Part shown: piece by piece, positions 21,296 to 34,858 of the stretch | How positions within the stretch are numbered: position 1 is the first letter of the stretch | Layout: each line of letters starts with the position of its first letter | Source of the DNA: Coccinella septempunctata | Taxonomy: Eukaryota; Arthropoda; Insecta; Coleoptera; Coccinellidae | NCBI RefSeq assembly: GCF_907165205.1 | Contig: NC_058189.1 | Coordinates: 35,118,270 to 35,182,269 of the forward strand | DNA: 64,000 bases | Direction of reading: 5' to 3' | Notes under the pieces: generated by a model | Seen by the model: the letters and a program-made list of their open reading frames with translations, nothing else | The model's database searches: none | What the model was told of the DNA's origin: nothing | Position numbers and translations under genes: made by a program

Positions 21296-24200
21296 ATGGT
21301 TCGTAAGTGTCATGCATGTGGTAAATTGGACTCATACAACCCCAATTTGAGTTTTCACAGGTTAGTTTTATTTTGCATATCATTGGCGTAGATTGAACAA
21401 TCTCCTTATAATTTTCTTTCAGATTTCCTTCTGATATTGAGAGAAAGAATATATGGCTTTCAATTTTGGGCTTAGATGATACAAGAAACTTGCCACAGAA
21501 TATGTTCTTATGTTCAGAACATTTTGAACCCAAAGATTTTGGTTTTCGGGTGAATGGTACCAAATATCTTAAAAATGATGCCAATCCTATTCTAATGAAA
21601 CAATTCTTTGGACTTACGTCTTCAAGGTAAGTTTCTATGAACTTCCTAGGTTTTTATTTTAATTCAACCAGTTAAATTGGGATATTCGTGAGGAAAATCT
21701 CTGAAAATCATTTACGGATAACAGCTATAATAATGCCTAATGTTACGAATGATCAGAGTTGTATAACTGAATTAAATTGAGAAATACGTATCAGTCTTAG
21801 ACAAAAGTCTTCCTTTTATATAAGGTATCAGTAATCATTGGTAAATATAGAAATTATTTAGTATAATTTCATTGAATTGAAACTTTTGCAGCTCCAGTTC
21901 CACTGTGAATGAAACTCCCCCAAGTGCTAAAAGGTATTTATGCAGTTATAATTTACTGTATGAGAATGAATATTGAAAAAATTATGTTTACAGAGATCAA
22001 CTTCCATCCCTTGATGAAGAAATTCATCAGAATATAGATGCTATTGCTTGTTCTCCGAAGAGAAGGTAAAACTTGTATTTATTGTTACATTGCAGACTAA
22101 CCATATTTTGTGTAATTTTTGTTTTCAGTGTTGAAAATATTGAATCTCCTGTTGTAAAACTGGAACAACCAGTTGAAAAGTTCGATTTAATGCCTTCCAG
22201 CTCTACCGAGAAACCAACTTCATCTAAAATTAGAAGGGGAAGGTAAATATTTTATTCAAACGCTCTGCCCAACAATATATTTTATTAACTGTTCCTATAA
22301 GTTCATGACTAATTATACTGTTTCATTTAAGAAAGAGGGCTTATGTGGGAGAAATACATACCAGTGATTTTTCTACACCTGAGAAAAGGAAAAGGAATAT
22401 GAATATTATAAGGAAGAGAGTACAGAGCCAAAATAAAAAGATTCGCATATTACAGCAGTCTGTTCGAAGGATGAAGCATAAAATAACCTCCATGAAAACA
22501 TTGCTAGACTATTTGAGAGAAAAATCGCTTATATCAGAATCTGCCGAAGTAACTATATCTGTATGTTTCCTTTTAGTTCATTGTTACAAGTGCATAAATA
22601 TTATGAAGCACCCAGATTGAAGAATCTTACTTTTTCAGGCATCTGTCAATCCTGGAGCTGCAAGTGATTTATTCCAAAGAATGTTGAAAGGAAAGCGTAG
22701 CCAAAAATATAATCCAACATTGAGAGCCTTTGCATTAACTTTGGCCTTCTATTCACCAAAAGGGTACAATTTTGTTAGAAAAACCTTCACCAACAGCCTA
22801 CCTCATTTAGAAACTATCTCAAAGTGGTACAGATCTGTGGATGGCAGTCCAGGATTCACAAATGAAGCATTAACTGCCTTGTCTCTAAGACAAAAAGAAG
22901 TTTCCTATCCGTTATTATGCAATCTTGTTATGGATGAAATGTCTATCAGACGTCAAGTTGAATGGACAGGTTCTAAATTCACGGGATATGTGGATGTTGG
23001 TACCAACTTAGATTCTGACATTCTACCTGAAGCTCGAGAAGCATTAGTCTTTATGCTAGTGTGTTTGAATGGTTCGTGGAAAGTTCCTGTGGGATATTTC
23101 TTGGTAAATGGGTTGGTGGCAACAGAAAAAGCTGAGTTGGTGAAAAAATGTCTGGGTTTTCTACATGAAAGTGGAATTAAAGTAATTTCGTTAACTTTTG
23201 ATGGTGCTCCTTCAAACTTTTCAATGGCTGAAATATTGGGAGCAGATTTCAGTGATCCATCAAATTTGCGAACCAAATTTGAGTGCCCTTTTAGTCAGCA
23301 TGAAATATTCATTAATCCTGATGCCTGCCACATGATTAAGCTGGTGAGGAATTGTTTCGCGTCTAAAAGTGGCTTACGAAATACTGAAAATCTGGAGGTG
23401 AAATGGAGTTATGTTTCCAATTTAGTAGATAAGCAAGATATTGAAGGCCTGCATGCTGCTACGAAATTAAGACATAGGCATTTACAATGGATGAGAGAAA
23501 AAATGAAGGTACGATTAGCAACTCAGACACTTAGCAAAAGTGTAAGTGATGCTATAGATTTCTTGAGAGATGATCTTAAGTGTCCTGAATTTCAGGGGTC
23601 GGAAGCCACTTCTGACTTTATTTTGAAATTCAATAACTTATTTGACATTTTTAACTCAAGAAATACTTGTGCAAAATATTTCTTTAAAAAGCCATTCATG
23701 TTAAGTACAGCTGAAGCCTTCTCAGATTATATGAGCATGATGAAAAGATATATTCTTGGTTTGACATTGAATGGGGTTCCTATCACAAGAAGTGGAAGAA
23801 AAACTGGATTTTTAGGTTTCTTGATTTGTATCGAAAGTTTAGAGCAAATGTACAAGAAATACATTATTGAAGAGAAAATGCTCAAATATCTTCTCACATA
23901 CAAACTTTCGCAAGACCATTTAGAGCTGTTTTTTGGATGCATTAGAAGTAAAGGTGGATATAATAATAACCCCACTGCAAGGCAGTTTGAGGCAGCTTAC
24001 AAGAGGTTGATTGTCCACTCTCAAATATCTGCTACTGACACAGGAAATGCAATCAATCTGGAATCCATCAGTATCTTGACATGTGGATCTGCAGTTAGCA
24101 TTCTATCATCTGAACATGCAAACAATATTGAAAATGATGATCAGTATGATTCAGTAATGAAAAGTGTGTTTATGGATATGGAGAAATTTGAATTTGCTAC

Positions 24201-24714
24201 CTCAACAGCATGGAATCTCACTCCCTATGCAGAAGATATTGTGGGATATATTTCTGGGTATGTTGTCCGGATACTTGAGAAATTTATTTCATGCCGAAAA
24301 TGCCTTGATCTTTTGAGAAACGATGTAGATGTCTCGCTTCTACAGAAGAGAAAAACTTATGGAAAATTGATTAGGGCCAGCCAATTTATTATTGATGTTT
24401 GTAAAGAGGGTGAAAAATTCTTCAGTTTTTTCCATAAAACCACAAACATTTTGAACAAAAAAGTAGAGCATTTATTACAAGTGCTGATCAGTCAAACGAT
24501 GCATAATATTAGTTCATCCATTTTAGATCATTTCGAAAATCATCTTTACGATGGAAATTTTATTGATGGACACGCAGATCAGTTGATCAAAATGATTTTG
24601 AAAAATTATTTTAGAATAAGAATCCATCACGAAACAACTAAACTTTTGGATGTTTCAAGAAAAAATAGATCAAGATCTTTAAACACCAAAATTATATTGT
24701 TTAGAAATGAATAG
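21296..24714 (+). CDS. THAP-domain P-element transposase, copy 2 (7 exons, 933 aa)
   Basis: Exons 21296-21360, 21423-21626, 21892-21933, 21994-22065, 22129-22242, 22332-22560 and 22639-24714, each 15,021 bp from copy 1. All splice signals, THAP zinc ligands and catalytic acids are kept. Differences seen by eye in the protein: Tyr to His in exon 4 (ATTCATCAG, around 22024), Arg to Ser in the coiled-coil exon (around 22428) and Asn to Thr near the start of the last exon (TFTNS). One silent change near 24390. Both copies therefore look able to make full-length protein. Confidence 0.92.
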
Positions 24715-26153
24715 TTGAGCACAAGATGTTGTGGGATATAGGTCTGGACTTGTTTTGTGAAAACTTGAAAATTTTATTTGATGTCGATAGTCTGTGTCGC
24801 ATCAGATTTTAGTATTTATCTATACGTAATTGTTTATTTATCAGTTATTCATTTTTTTATAGTGCTTTATGATAGGTGTGGACCTTCTAGCCTTACAGAC
24901 TGCTTTTTTCCTCTTTTCTAAGCTTGAGTCAGTATTTTGTGATCAACAGTATTTATATTGATGCTAGGATTTTTTTTAGAAACAATTCAATAGCAATATT
25001 ACTTATGTACGATTGTGAATACTTTCTGAAAGTGGAACCATGTCACCATTATTTTTTGAGTTCTTTTAAATACATTTTAAGATATGATACTGCATCATGT
25101 TCAACTGTTCAAACCTTACCTACTGCTTTTTTTTCCCTCCTTCTTTCTAAGCTTGTGTCAGTTCTGTTAAATGAAAAATATTCAAATCGATTTATGATGT
25201 CTTCCAAGAAAAATTCAAAAATATTATATTACTGATTTATGTTTGTGAATGCATTCTGATAGTGAACCATGTCACTATTATTTTTGTTTAAGATATAAAT
25301 TTTGTATAAAAAATTAAGTTTCCATAATAATCTGTTTTGTTAATTGTGTTATGATCATATGTAAATAAAATTATAAAGCACAAGATTGCGGTAATATTTT
25401 TTTACCCCCACTGATCGCGAATTCCGGAATTCCATCAAAAGTATAAGTATACCACACAAATTCCAGCAACAAGAATATAAGTTTTGAATGGGAGAATTGT
25501 ATGAATAAGATATTCTTATTCTAGTTCCATGTGGATACATATTCATGGGGACATAACTTTTCTGCAAAAATTCTTCAGACAGTGCTGAGAAAAATGTGAT
25601 ATACAAGAATCTTCTATTCATCAGAATAACTTTGGTTCAGGATAATATGTAATTTACTAATCAATAGTAAAGAAAATATCTATTGAATTTGTATTCCCCT
25701 GTTTGAAACTTTCTCTCTATATGGTGCATGAAGTACGTAACTTTTCCAATGAAAAAACATACTGCCCTGTTGGCATACGAATTTATTGCATAATAACAAA
25801 GAAAATGTATCAGATTTCATATCATTGTGAATGTATGTGGAAATCAAATTTATTTACAAGCTCCAAATTTTGAACCTATAATAGGTATACTTTTATAGAT
25901 TATATTTCTGTATACCCACGATTTCTCATATGATTCAATTAATCCATATAGAACAGCGTGTGATATCGGTATAAAATATTGATTTCAAATCCTTCAACAA
26001 CAGAAGCACGACGCCACTGGTGCCCGTTTGATTTACGCGGTGGAAGTCTCTGCATTGTTGCCAGGGCGATATCAAGTGGTTTAGCTGTCCTTGTTCCACT
26101 CATGGGAAATAGTTCTACATGTTGGCTTCAACTATACTTGAATTTATGAATGA
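24715..26153 (+). other. 3' noncoding region of P element 2
   Basis: Same content as 9694-11132: a diverged internal duplication, AATAAA at 25364-25369 and AT-rich sequence up to the terminal repeat. No supported gene. Confidence 0.5.
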
Positions 26154-26432
26154 CATGCTGCGTCTCCTCTTTCTTTTGTCTAAGGACAAGGCCAAAAGTT
26201 GTTCGAGTAGTGGGGATAACTACGACAAGCTCCCGACAGCGATTCGGTATATAAACCATCGCAGCTTAAGTGTTGCTCAGTGCTTGGGATTGCAGCAGCG
26301 CAAACGCTCTACTATTGACCACTTTGATGCTATTCTAGAACAATTGAGTTGGTCGATCGTCTAGTTTGTGTGCTCTCTCCTCGTGTACATTGGATATTTC
26401 TAGCGACTCAATCAAAACGCTTCGTTTTCAAT

Positions 26433-26678
26433 ATGGCGTCGAAATCTGAAAACTACTCGTACGAAATGTTCGAAGATGGAAATATTATAACCGAGAGGAC
26501 TTTCCATCTCATTTCATCTAGTAAGCGTTCGGATCGATGCATTATGATATCACGAGTTGAAAACGCTGGTAGAAGAAGAGTTGAGTTAGGTAGAAATATT
26601 TATGAACCAAGAATTAATCCTCAAGATCTCGAAGTTCTGCTCTCTGAGCCATTTTGCTCGATACAGGTACAATATTGA
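26433..26678 (+). CDS. Array small protein, unit 12 (81 aa)
   Basis: Open; K22R, R31K, G41R, T62N, E79V, so one fewer change than its twin unit 5 (no R32P). It keeps the ACAG|GTACAA donor-like site near 26666. Its downstream exon-like block is broken by the 368-bp MITE. TATA box at 26248. Confidence 0.5.
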   Translation: MASKSENYSYEMFEDGNIITERTFHLISSSKRSDRCIMISRVENAGRRRVELGRNIYEPRINPQDLEVLLSEPFCSIQVQY

Positions 26679-27042
26679 GGAGGGGAATTTCATCACGGAC
26701 ATATCATTTAGTTGACTAGATGATCAAAAAATTGGACGAGGATGAATCAGCATCACTCATTTATTCAATAAAAATTCAAGTATAATAACCACAATTTACA
26801 TAGATTTTTGTTTCCTTTTCACTCCAAAGTGAAGTGATATTCGATTATTTGCAATTTCGAGTATATAAGAATATATACTTTGACATCAAATGTCAGAATT
26901 ATTCGAATTTTCGAGACCACTGCTATTCTCCAGGTTTGTCCTCTCTTCAAAACATAGTTGTTTTGACTTTTCAGGAATCGAGATCAGAGTGTCTCTTTTC
27001 TATGAATTGCATATGGTATAAGAGTGAAATCGATGAATTAAT

Positions 27043-27410
27043 GGGGGCTACCGTTTTTTTGCTTACCAGTTGGCGCCTTTGTAGAGTGAGGTCCTGAACA
27101 TAGACAAACTAATGCAAGATTTGTTTATCTACTATGACGGGGACTTGTCATTTCACAGATCATAATATTGGAGAAATTGAAAATATAAATATTTGGTTAC
27201 TAATCAATATCTTGTTCGTCATGTGTGTAAGTCCCTTCCTGACAATGATTTGACTTCACTTCTTTTATAGCATTAAACACGTAATATCAATAAAAGTATT
27301 ATAGATATATGAAGACCACAAACTTAATATTAATCATATAGTTGAGTCTATGATTTGGACCTCACGCTACACTAGCACATCTAGCGGCGAATTCACACGC
27401 GGTAGCCCTC
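27043..27410. mobile_element. 368-bp MITE-like element in unit 12
   Basis: Absent from all other units, including unit 5. The ends are imperfect inverted repeats: GGGGGCTACCG at the left, and CGGTAGCCCTC at the right, with a further matching pair (GTAGAGTGAGGTCC against GTAGCGTGAGGTCC) about 40 bp inside. It is flanked by AT at 27041-27042 and 27411-27412, the only duplicated target bases. It is non-coding. Its superfamily is uncertain: a 2-bp duplication hints at Tc1/mariner-like, but the bases are not TA. Confidence 0.8.
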
Positions 27411-28105
27411 ATTACACATAACCCATTGCAGAGGAATTGTTTCATTATATTCAGTTCTGATTCCACCCTTAGCATATCGCTGCTTGATAGTCTGAAAGTA
27501 TGGTAAGATTTTCAACATGAAATCAGTCCCTTCCTATGAAACTGAGCTGTCGCTTTTTTACAATGAGACACTTGCATGTAATTTCACTGAATCTTATCAA
27601 ATGAACGATATATAGTCCTTATTCAATATATGCCGAAATTTTGGAATCATCCTATTCATCTTAGGCCCAATTTTGATTTTGGAATAATAAAAACAGCATA
27701 GAAAAAATGAAAATAACTCGTTGATGAGGAACTACATAATGGAGAAAAATAAAGAATACTAGTATCATTGTTTTCATCTTCTCAAGTGGCGATAATAATA
27801 GAATAAAAATTCTATCTCAGACTGCACCGACTAATTATGAACTGCGGTGGACTCTTAGACAAGGCCAAAAGTTGTTCGAGTAGTGGGGATAACTACGACA
27901 AGCTCCCGACAGCGATTCGGTATATAAACCATCGCAGCTTAAGTGTTGCTCAGTGCTTGGGATTGCAGCAGCGCAAACGCTCTACTATTGACCACTTTGA
28001 TGCTATTCTAGAACAATTGAGTTTGTCGATCGTCCAGTTTGTGTGCTCTCTCCTCGTGTACATTGGATATTTCTAGCGACTCAATCAAAACGCTTCGTTT
28101 TCAAT

Positions 28106-28340
28106 ATGGCGTCGAAATCTGAAAACTACTCGTACGAAATGTTCGAAGATAACCGAGAAGACTTTCCATCTCATTTCATCTAGTAGGCGTTCGGATCGAT
28201 GCATTATGATATCAGGAGTTGAAAACGCTGGTAGAAGAAGAGTTGAGTTAGGTAGAAATATTTATGAACCAAGAATTACTCCTCAAGATCTCGAAGTTCT
28301 GCTCTCTGAGCCATTTTGCTCGATACAAGAACAATATTGA
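28106..28340 (+). pseudogene. Array small protein, unit 13, frameshifted
   Basis: Same 11-bp deletion as unit 6. TATA box at 27921. Duplicate lineage of unit 6. Confidence 0.85.
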
Positions 28341-29394
28341 GGAGGGGAATTTCATCACGGACATATCATTTAGTTGACTAGATGATCAAAAAATTGGACG
28401 AGGATGAATAACCATCACTCATTTATTCAATAAAAATTCAAGTATAATAACCACAATTTGCATAGATTTTTGTTTCCTTTTCACTCCAAAGTGAAGTGAT
28501 ATTCGATTATTTGCAATTTCGAGTATATAAGAATATATACTTTGACATCAAATGTCAGAAATATTCGAATTTTCGAGACGACTGCTATTCTCCAGGTTTG
28601 TCTTCTCTTCAAAACATAGTTGTTTTGACTTTTCAGGAATCAAGATCAGAGTGTCTCTTTTCTATGAATTGCATATGGTATAAGAGTGAAATCGATGAAT
28701 TAATTACACATAACTCATTGCAAAGGAATTGTTTCATTAGATTCAGTTCTGATTCCACCCTTAGCATATCGCTGCTTCGGCTGCTTGATAGTCTGAAAGT
28801 ATGGTAAGATTTTCAACATGAAATCAGTCCCTTCCTATGAAACTGAGCTGTCGCTTTTTTACAATGAGACACTTGCATGTAATTTCACTGAATCTTATCA
28901 AATGAACGATATATAGTCCTTCTTATTCAATATATGCCGAAATTTTGGAATCATCCTATTCATCCTAGGCCCAATTTTGATTTTGGAATAATGAAAACAG
29001 CATAGAAAAAATGAAAATATCTCTTTGATGAGGAACTACATAATGTAGAAAAATAAAGAATACTAGTATCATTGTTTTCATCTTCTCAAGTGGCGATAAT
29101 AATAGAATAAAAATTCTATCTCAGACTGCACCGACTAATTATGAACTGCGGTGGACTCTTAGACAAGACCAAAAGTTGTTCGAGTAGTGGGGATAACTAC
29201 GACAAGCTCCCGACAGCGATTCGGTATATAAACCATCGCAGCTTAAGTGTTGCTCAGTGCTTGGGATTGCAGCAGCGCAAACGCTCTACTATTGACCACT
29301 TTGATGCTATTCTTGAACAATTGAGTTGGTCGATCGTCCAGTTTGTGTACATTGGATATTTCTAGCGACTCAATCAAAACGCTTCGTTTTCAAT

Positions 29395-29640
29395 ATGGCG
29401 TCGAAATCTGAAAACTACTCGTACGTAATGTTCGAAGATGGAAATATTATAACCGAGAAGACTTTCCATCTCATTTCATCTAGTAGGCGTTCGGATCGAT
29501 GCATTATGATATCAGGAGTTGAAAACGCTGGTAGAAGAAGAGTTGAGTTAGGTAGAAATATTTATGAACCAAGAATTACTCCTCAAGATCTCGAAGTTCT
29601 GCTCTCTGAGCCATTTTGCTCGATACAAGAACAATATTGA
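29395..29640 (+). CDS. Array small protein, unit 14 (81 aa)
   Basis: Open; E11V; 15-bp leader deletion, TATA box at 29225. Counterpart of unit 7. Confidence 0.55.
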   Translation: MASKSENYSYVMFEDGNIITEKTFHLISSSRRSDRCIMISGVENAGRRRVELGRNIYEPRITPQDLEVLLSEPFCSIQEQY

Positions 29641-30700
29641 GGGGGGAAATTTCATCACGGACATATCATTTAGTTGAATAGATGATCAAAAAATAGGACG
29701 AGGATGAATCAGCATCACTCATTTATTCAATAAAAATTCAAGTATAATAACCACAATTTGCATAGATTTTTGTTTCCTTTTCACTCCAAAGTGAAGTGAT
29801 ATTCGATTATTTGCAATTTCGAGTATATAAGAATATATACTTTGACATCAAATGTCAGAAATATTCGAATTTTCGAGACCACTGCTTTTCTCCAGGTTTG
29901 TCCTCTCTTCAAAACATAGTTGTTTTGACTTTTCAGGAATCAAGATCAGAGTGTCTCTTTTCTATGAATTGCATATGGTATAAGAGTGAAATCGATGAAT
30001 TAATTACACATAACTCATTGCAGAGGAATTGTTTCATTATATTCAGTTCTGATTCCACCCTTAGCATATCGCTGCTTGATAGTCTGAAAGTATGGTAAGA
30101 TTTTCAACATGAAATCAGTCCCTTCCTATGAAACTGAGCTGTCGCTTTTTTACAATGAGACACTGGCATGTAATTTCACTGAATCTTATCAAATGAACGA
30201 TATATAGTCCTTCTTATTCAATATATGCCGAAATTTTGGAATCATCCTATTCATCCTAGGCCCAATTTTGATTTTGGAATAATGAAAACAGCATAGAAAA
30301 AATGAAAATAACTCGTTGATGAGGGAATACATAATGGAGAAAAATAAAGAATACTAGTATCATTGTTTTCATCTTCTCAAGTGGCGATAATAATAGACTA
30401 AAAATTCTATCTCAGAGTGCACCGACTAATTATGAACTGCGGTGGACTCTTAGACAAGGCCAAAAGTTGTTCGAGTAGTGGGGATAACTACGACAAGCCC
30501 CCGACAGCGATTCGGTATATAAACCATAGCAGCTTAAGTGTTGCTCAGTGCTTGGGATTGCAGCAGCGCAAACGCTCTACTATTGACCACTTTGATGCTA
30601 TTCTAGAACAATTGAGTTGGTCGATCGTCCAGTTTGTGTGCTCTCTCCTCGTGTACATTGGATATTTCTAGCGACTCAATCAAAACGCTTCGTTTTCAAT

Positions 30701-30946
30701 ATGGCGTCGAAATCTGAAAACTACTCGTACGAAATGTTCGAAGATGGAAATATTATAACCGAGAAGACTTTCCATCTCATTTCATCTAGTAGGCGTTCGG
30801 ATCGATGCATTATGATATCAGGAGTTGAAAACGCTGGTAGAAGAAGAGTTGAGTTAGTTAGAAATATTAATGAACCAAGAATTACTCCTCAAGATCTCGA
30901 AGTTCTGCTCTCTGAGCCATTTTGCTCGATACAAGAACAATATTGA
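30701..30946 (+). CDS. Array small protein, unit 15 (81 aa)
   Basis: Open; G53V and Y57N, both private to this unit. TATA box at 30516. Confidence 0.55.
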   Translation: MASKSENYSYEMFEDGNIITEKTFHLISSSRRSDRCIMISGVENAGRRRVELVRNINEPRITPQDLEVLLSEPFCSIQEQY

Positions 30947-32003
30947 GGAGGGGAATTTCATCACGGACATATCATTTAGTTGACTAGATGATCAAAAAAT
31001 AGGACGAGGATGAATCAGCATCACTCATTCATTCAATAAAAATTCGAGTATAATAACCACAATTTGCATAGATTCTTGTTTCCTTTTCACTCCAAAGTGA
31101 AGTGAAATTCGATTATTTGCAATTTCGAGTATATAAGAATATATACTTTGACATCAAATGTCAGAAATATTCGAATTTTCGAGACCACTGCTATTCTCCA
31201 GGTTTGTCCTCTCTTCAAAACATAGTTGTTTTGACTTTTCAGGAATCAAGATCAGAGTGTCTCTTTTCTATGAATTGCATATGGTATAAGAGTGAAATCG
31301 ATGAATTAATTACACATAACTCATTGCAGAGGAATTGTTTCATTATATTCAGTTCTGATTCCACCCTTCGCATATCGCTGCTTGATAGTATGAAAGTATG
31401 GTAAGATTTTCAACATGAAATCAGTCCCTTCCTATGAAACTGAGCTGTCGCTTTTTTACAATGAGACACTTGCATGTAATTTCACTGAATCTTATCAAAT
31501 GAACGATATATAGTCCTTATTCAATATATGCCGAAATTTTGGAATCATCCTATTCATCCTAGGCCCAATTTTGATTTTGGAATAATGAAAACAGCATAGA
31601 AAAAATGAAAATAACTCGCTGATGAGGAACTACATAATGAAGAAAAATAAAGAATACTAGTATCATTGTTTTCATCTTCTCAAGTGGCGATAATAATAGA
31701 CTAAAAATTCTATCTCAGAGTGCACCGACTAATTATGAACTGCGGTGGACTCTTAGACAAGGCCAAAAGTTGTTCGAGTAGTGGGGATAACTACGACAAG
31801 CCCCCGACAGCGATTCGGTATATAAACCAAAGCAGCTTAAGTGTTGCTCAGTGCTTGGGATTGCAGCAGCGCAAACGCTCTACTATTGACCACTTTGATG
31901 CTATTCTAGAACAATTGAGTTGGTCGATCGTCCAGTTTGTGTGCTCTCTCCTCGTGTACATTGGATATTTCTAGCGACTCAATCAAAACGCTTCGTTTTC
32001 AAT

Positions 32004-32249
32004 ATGGCGTCGAAATCTGAAAACTACTCGTACGTAATGTTCGAAGATGGAAATATTATAACCGAGAAGACTTTCCATCTCATTTCATCTAGTAGGCGTT
32101 CGGATCGATGCATTATGATATCAGGAGTTGAAAACGCTGGTAGAAGAAGAGTTGAGTTAGGTAGAAATATTTATGAACCAAGATTTACTCCTCAAGATCT
32201 CGAAGTTCTGCTCTCTGAGCCATTTTGCTCGATACAAGAACAATATTGA
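32004..32249 (+). CDS. Array small protein, unit 16 (81 aa)
   Basis: Open; E11V and I61F. I61F links it to unit 9, while E11V is absent there, suggesting exchange between units. TATA box at 31819. Confidence 0.55.
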   Translation: MASKSENYSYVMFEDGNIITEKTFHLISSSRRSDRCIMISGVENAGRRRVELGRNIYEPRFTPQDLEVLLSEPFCSIQEQY

Positions 32250-33309
32250 GGAGGGGAATTTCATCACGGACAAATCATTTAGTTGACTAGATGATCAAAA
32301 AATAGGACGAGGATGAATCAGCATCACTCATTCATTCAATAAAAATTCGAGTATAATAACCACAATTTGCATAGATTCTTGTTTCCTTTTCACTCCAAAG
32401 TGAAGTGATATTCGAATATTTGCAATTTCGAGTATATAAGAATATATACTTTGACATCAAATGTCAGAAATATTCGAATTTTCGAGACCACTGCTATTCT
32501 CCAGGTTTGTCCTCTCTTCAAAACATAGTTGTTTTGACTTTTCAGGAATCAAGATCAGAGTGTCTCTTTTCTATGAATTGCATATGGTATAAGAGTGAAA
32601 TCGATGAATTAATTACACATAACTCATTGCAGAGGAATTGTTTCATTATATTCAGTTCTGATTCCACCCTTAGCATATCGCTGCTTGATAGTCTGAAAGT
32701 ATGGTAAGATTTTCAACATGAAATCAGTCCCTTCCTATGAAACTGAGCTGTCGCTTTTTTACAATGAGACACTTGCATGTAATTTCACTGAATCTTATCA
32801 AATGAACGATATATAGTCCTTTTTATTCAAAATATGCCGAAATTTTGGAATCATCCTATTCATCCTAGGCCCAATTTTGATTTTGGAATAATGAAAACAG
32901 CATAGAAAAAATGAAAATAACTCGTTGATGAGGAAATACATAATGGAGAAAAATAAAGAATACTAGTATCATTGTTTTCATCTTCTCAAGTGGCGATAAT
33001 AATAGAATAAAAATTCTATCTCAGACTGCACCGACTAATTATGAACTGCGGGGGACTCTTAGACAAGGCCAAAAGTTGTTCGAGTAGTGGGGATAACTAC
33101 GACAAGCTCCCGACAGCGATTCGGTATATAAACCATCGCAGCTCAAGTGTTGCTCAGTGCTTGGGATTGCAGCAGCGCAAACGCTCTTCTATTGACCACT
33201 TTGATGCTATTCTAGAACAATTGAGTTGGTCGATCGTCCAGTTTGTGTGCTCTCTCCTCGTGTACATTGGATATTTCTAGCGACTCAATCAAAACGCTTC
33301 GTTTTCAAT

Positions 33310-33555
33310 ATGGTGTCGAAATCTGAAAAATACTCGTACGAAATGTTCGAAGATGGAAATATTATAACCGAGAAGACTTTCCATCTCATTTCATCTAGTA
33401 GGCGTTCGGATCGATGCATTATGATATCAGGAGTTGAAAACGCTGGTAGAAGAAGAGTTGAGTTAGGTAGAAATATTTATGAACCAAGAATTACTCCTCA
33501 AGATCTCGAAGTTCTGCTCTCTGAGCCATTTTGCTCGATACAAGAACAATATTGA
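33310..33555 (+). CDS. Array small protein, unit 17 (81 aa)
   Basis: Open; A2V and N7K, as in its counterpart unit 10. TATA box at 33125. Last unit that lines up with the 15-kb duplication. Confidence 0.55.
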   Translation: MVSKSEKYSYEMFEDGNIITEKTFHLISSSRRSDRCIMISGVENAGRRRVELGRNIYEPRITPQDLEVLLSEPFCSIQEQY

Positions 33556-34612
33556 GGAGGGGAATTTCATCACGGACATATCATTTAGTTGACTAGATGA
33601 TCAAAAAATAGGACGAGGATGAATCAGCATCACTCATTCATTCAATAAAAATTCGAGTATAATAACCACAATTTGCATAGATTTTTGTTTCCTTTTCACT
33701 CCAAAGTGAAGTGATATTCGATTATTTGCAATTTCGAGTATATAAGAATATATACTTTGACATCAAATGTCAGAAATATTCGAATTTTCGAGACCACTGC
33801 TATTCTCCAGGTTTGTCCTCTCTTCAAAACATAGTTGTTTTGACTTTTCAGGAATCAAGATCAGAGTGTCTCTTTTCTATGAATTGCTTATGGTATAAGA
33901 GTGAAATCGATGAATTAATTACACATAACTCATTGCAGAGGAATTGTTTCATTATATTCAGTTCTGATTCCACCCTTAGCATATCGCTGCTTGATAGTCT
34001 GAAAGTATGGTAAGATTTTCAACATGAAATCAGTCCCTTCCTATGAAACTGAGCTGTCGCTTTTTTACAATGAGACACTTGCATGTAATTTCACTGAATC
34101 TTATCAAATGAACGATATATAGTCCTTATTCAATATATGCCGAAATTTTGGAATCATCCTATTCATCCTAGGCCCAATTTTGATTTTGGAATAATGAAAA
34201 CAGCATAGAAAAAATGAAAATAACTCGCTGATGAGGAACTACATAATGGAGAAAAATAAAGAATACTAGTATCATTGTTTTCATCTTCTCAAGTGGCGAT
34301 AATAATAGAATAAAAATTCTATCTCAGACTGCACCGACTAATTATGAACTGCGGTGGACTCTTAGACAAGGCCAAAAGATGTTCGAGTAGTGGGGATAAC
34401 TACGACAAGCTCCCGACAGCGATTCGGTATATAAACCATCGCAGCTTAAGTGTTGCTCAGTGCTTGGGATTGCAGCAGCGCAAACGCTCTACTATTGACC
34501 ACTTTGATGCTATTCTAGAACAATTGAGTTGGTCGATCGTCCAGTTTGTGTGCTCTCTCCTCGTGTACATTGGATATTTCTAGCGACTCAATCAAAACGC
34601 TTCGTTTTCAAT

Positions 34613-34858
34613 ATGGCGTCGAAATCTGAAAACTACTCGTACGTAATGTTCGAAGATGGAAATATTATAACCGAGAAGACTTTCCATCTCATTTCATCTA
34701 GTAGGCGTTCGGATCGATGCATTATGATATCAGGAGTTGAAAACGCTGGTAGAAGAAGAGTTGAGTTAGGTAGAAATATTTATGAACCAAGAATTACTCC
34801 TCAAGATCTCGAAGTTCTGCTCTCTGAGCCATTTTGCTCGATACAAGAACAATATTGA
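34613..34858 (+). CDS. Array small protein, unit 18 (81 aa)
   Basis: Open; E11V. TATA box at 34428. Confidence 0.55.
   Translation: MASKSENYSYVMFEDGNIITEKTFHLISSSRRSDRCIMISGVENAGRRRVELGRNIYEPRITPQDLEVLLSEPFCSIQEQY

Larger units (their letters stand above)
20442..26184 (+). mobile_element. P-superfamily transposon, copy 2 (5743 bp, complete)
   Basis: Same length, same 31-bp inverted repeats (20442-20472 and 26154-26184), same position in its unit and same GACAAGGC duplication (20434-20441 and 26185-26192) as copy 1. A second independent insertion at the identical base is unlikely, and the flanking units match too, so it arose by duplication of the surrounding block. Its nested MITE is at 20735-20869 and its polyadenylation signal at 25364-25369. 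Confidence 0.95.
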
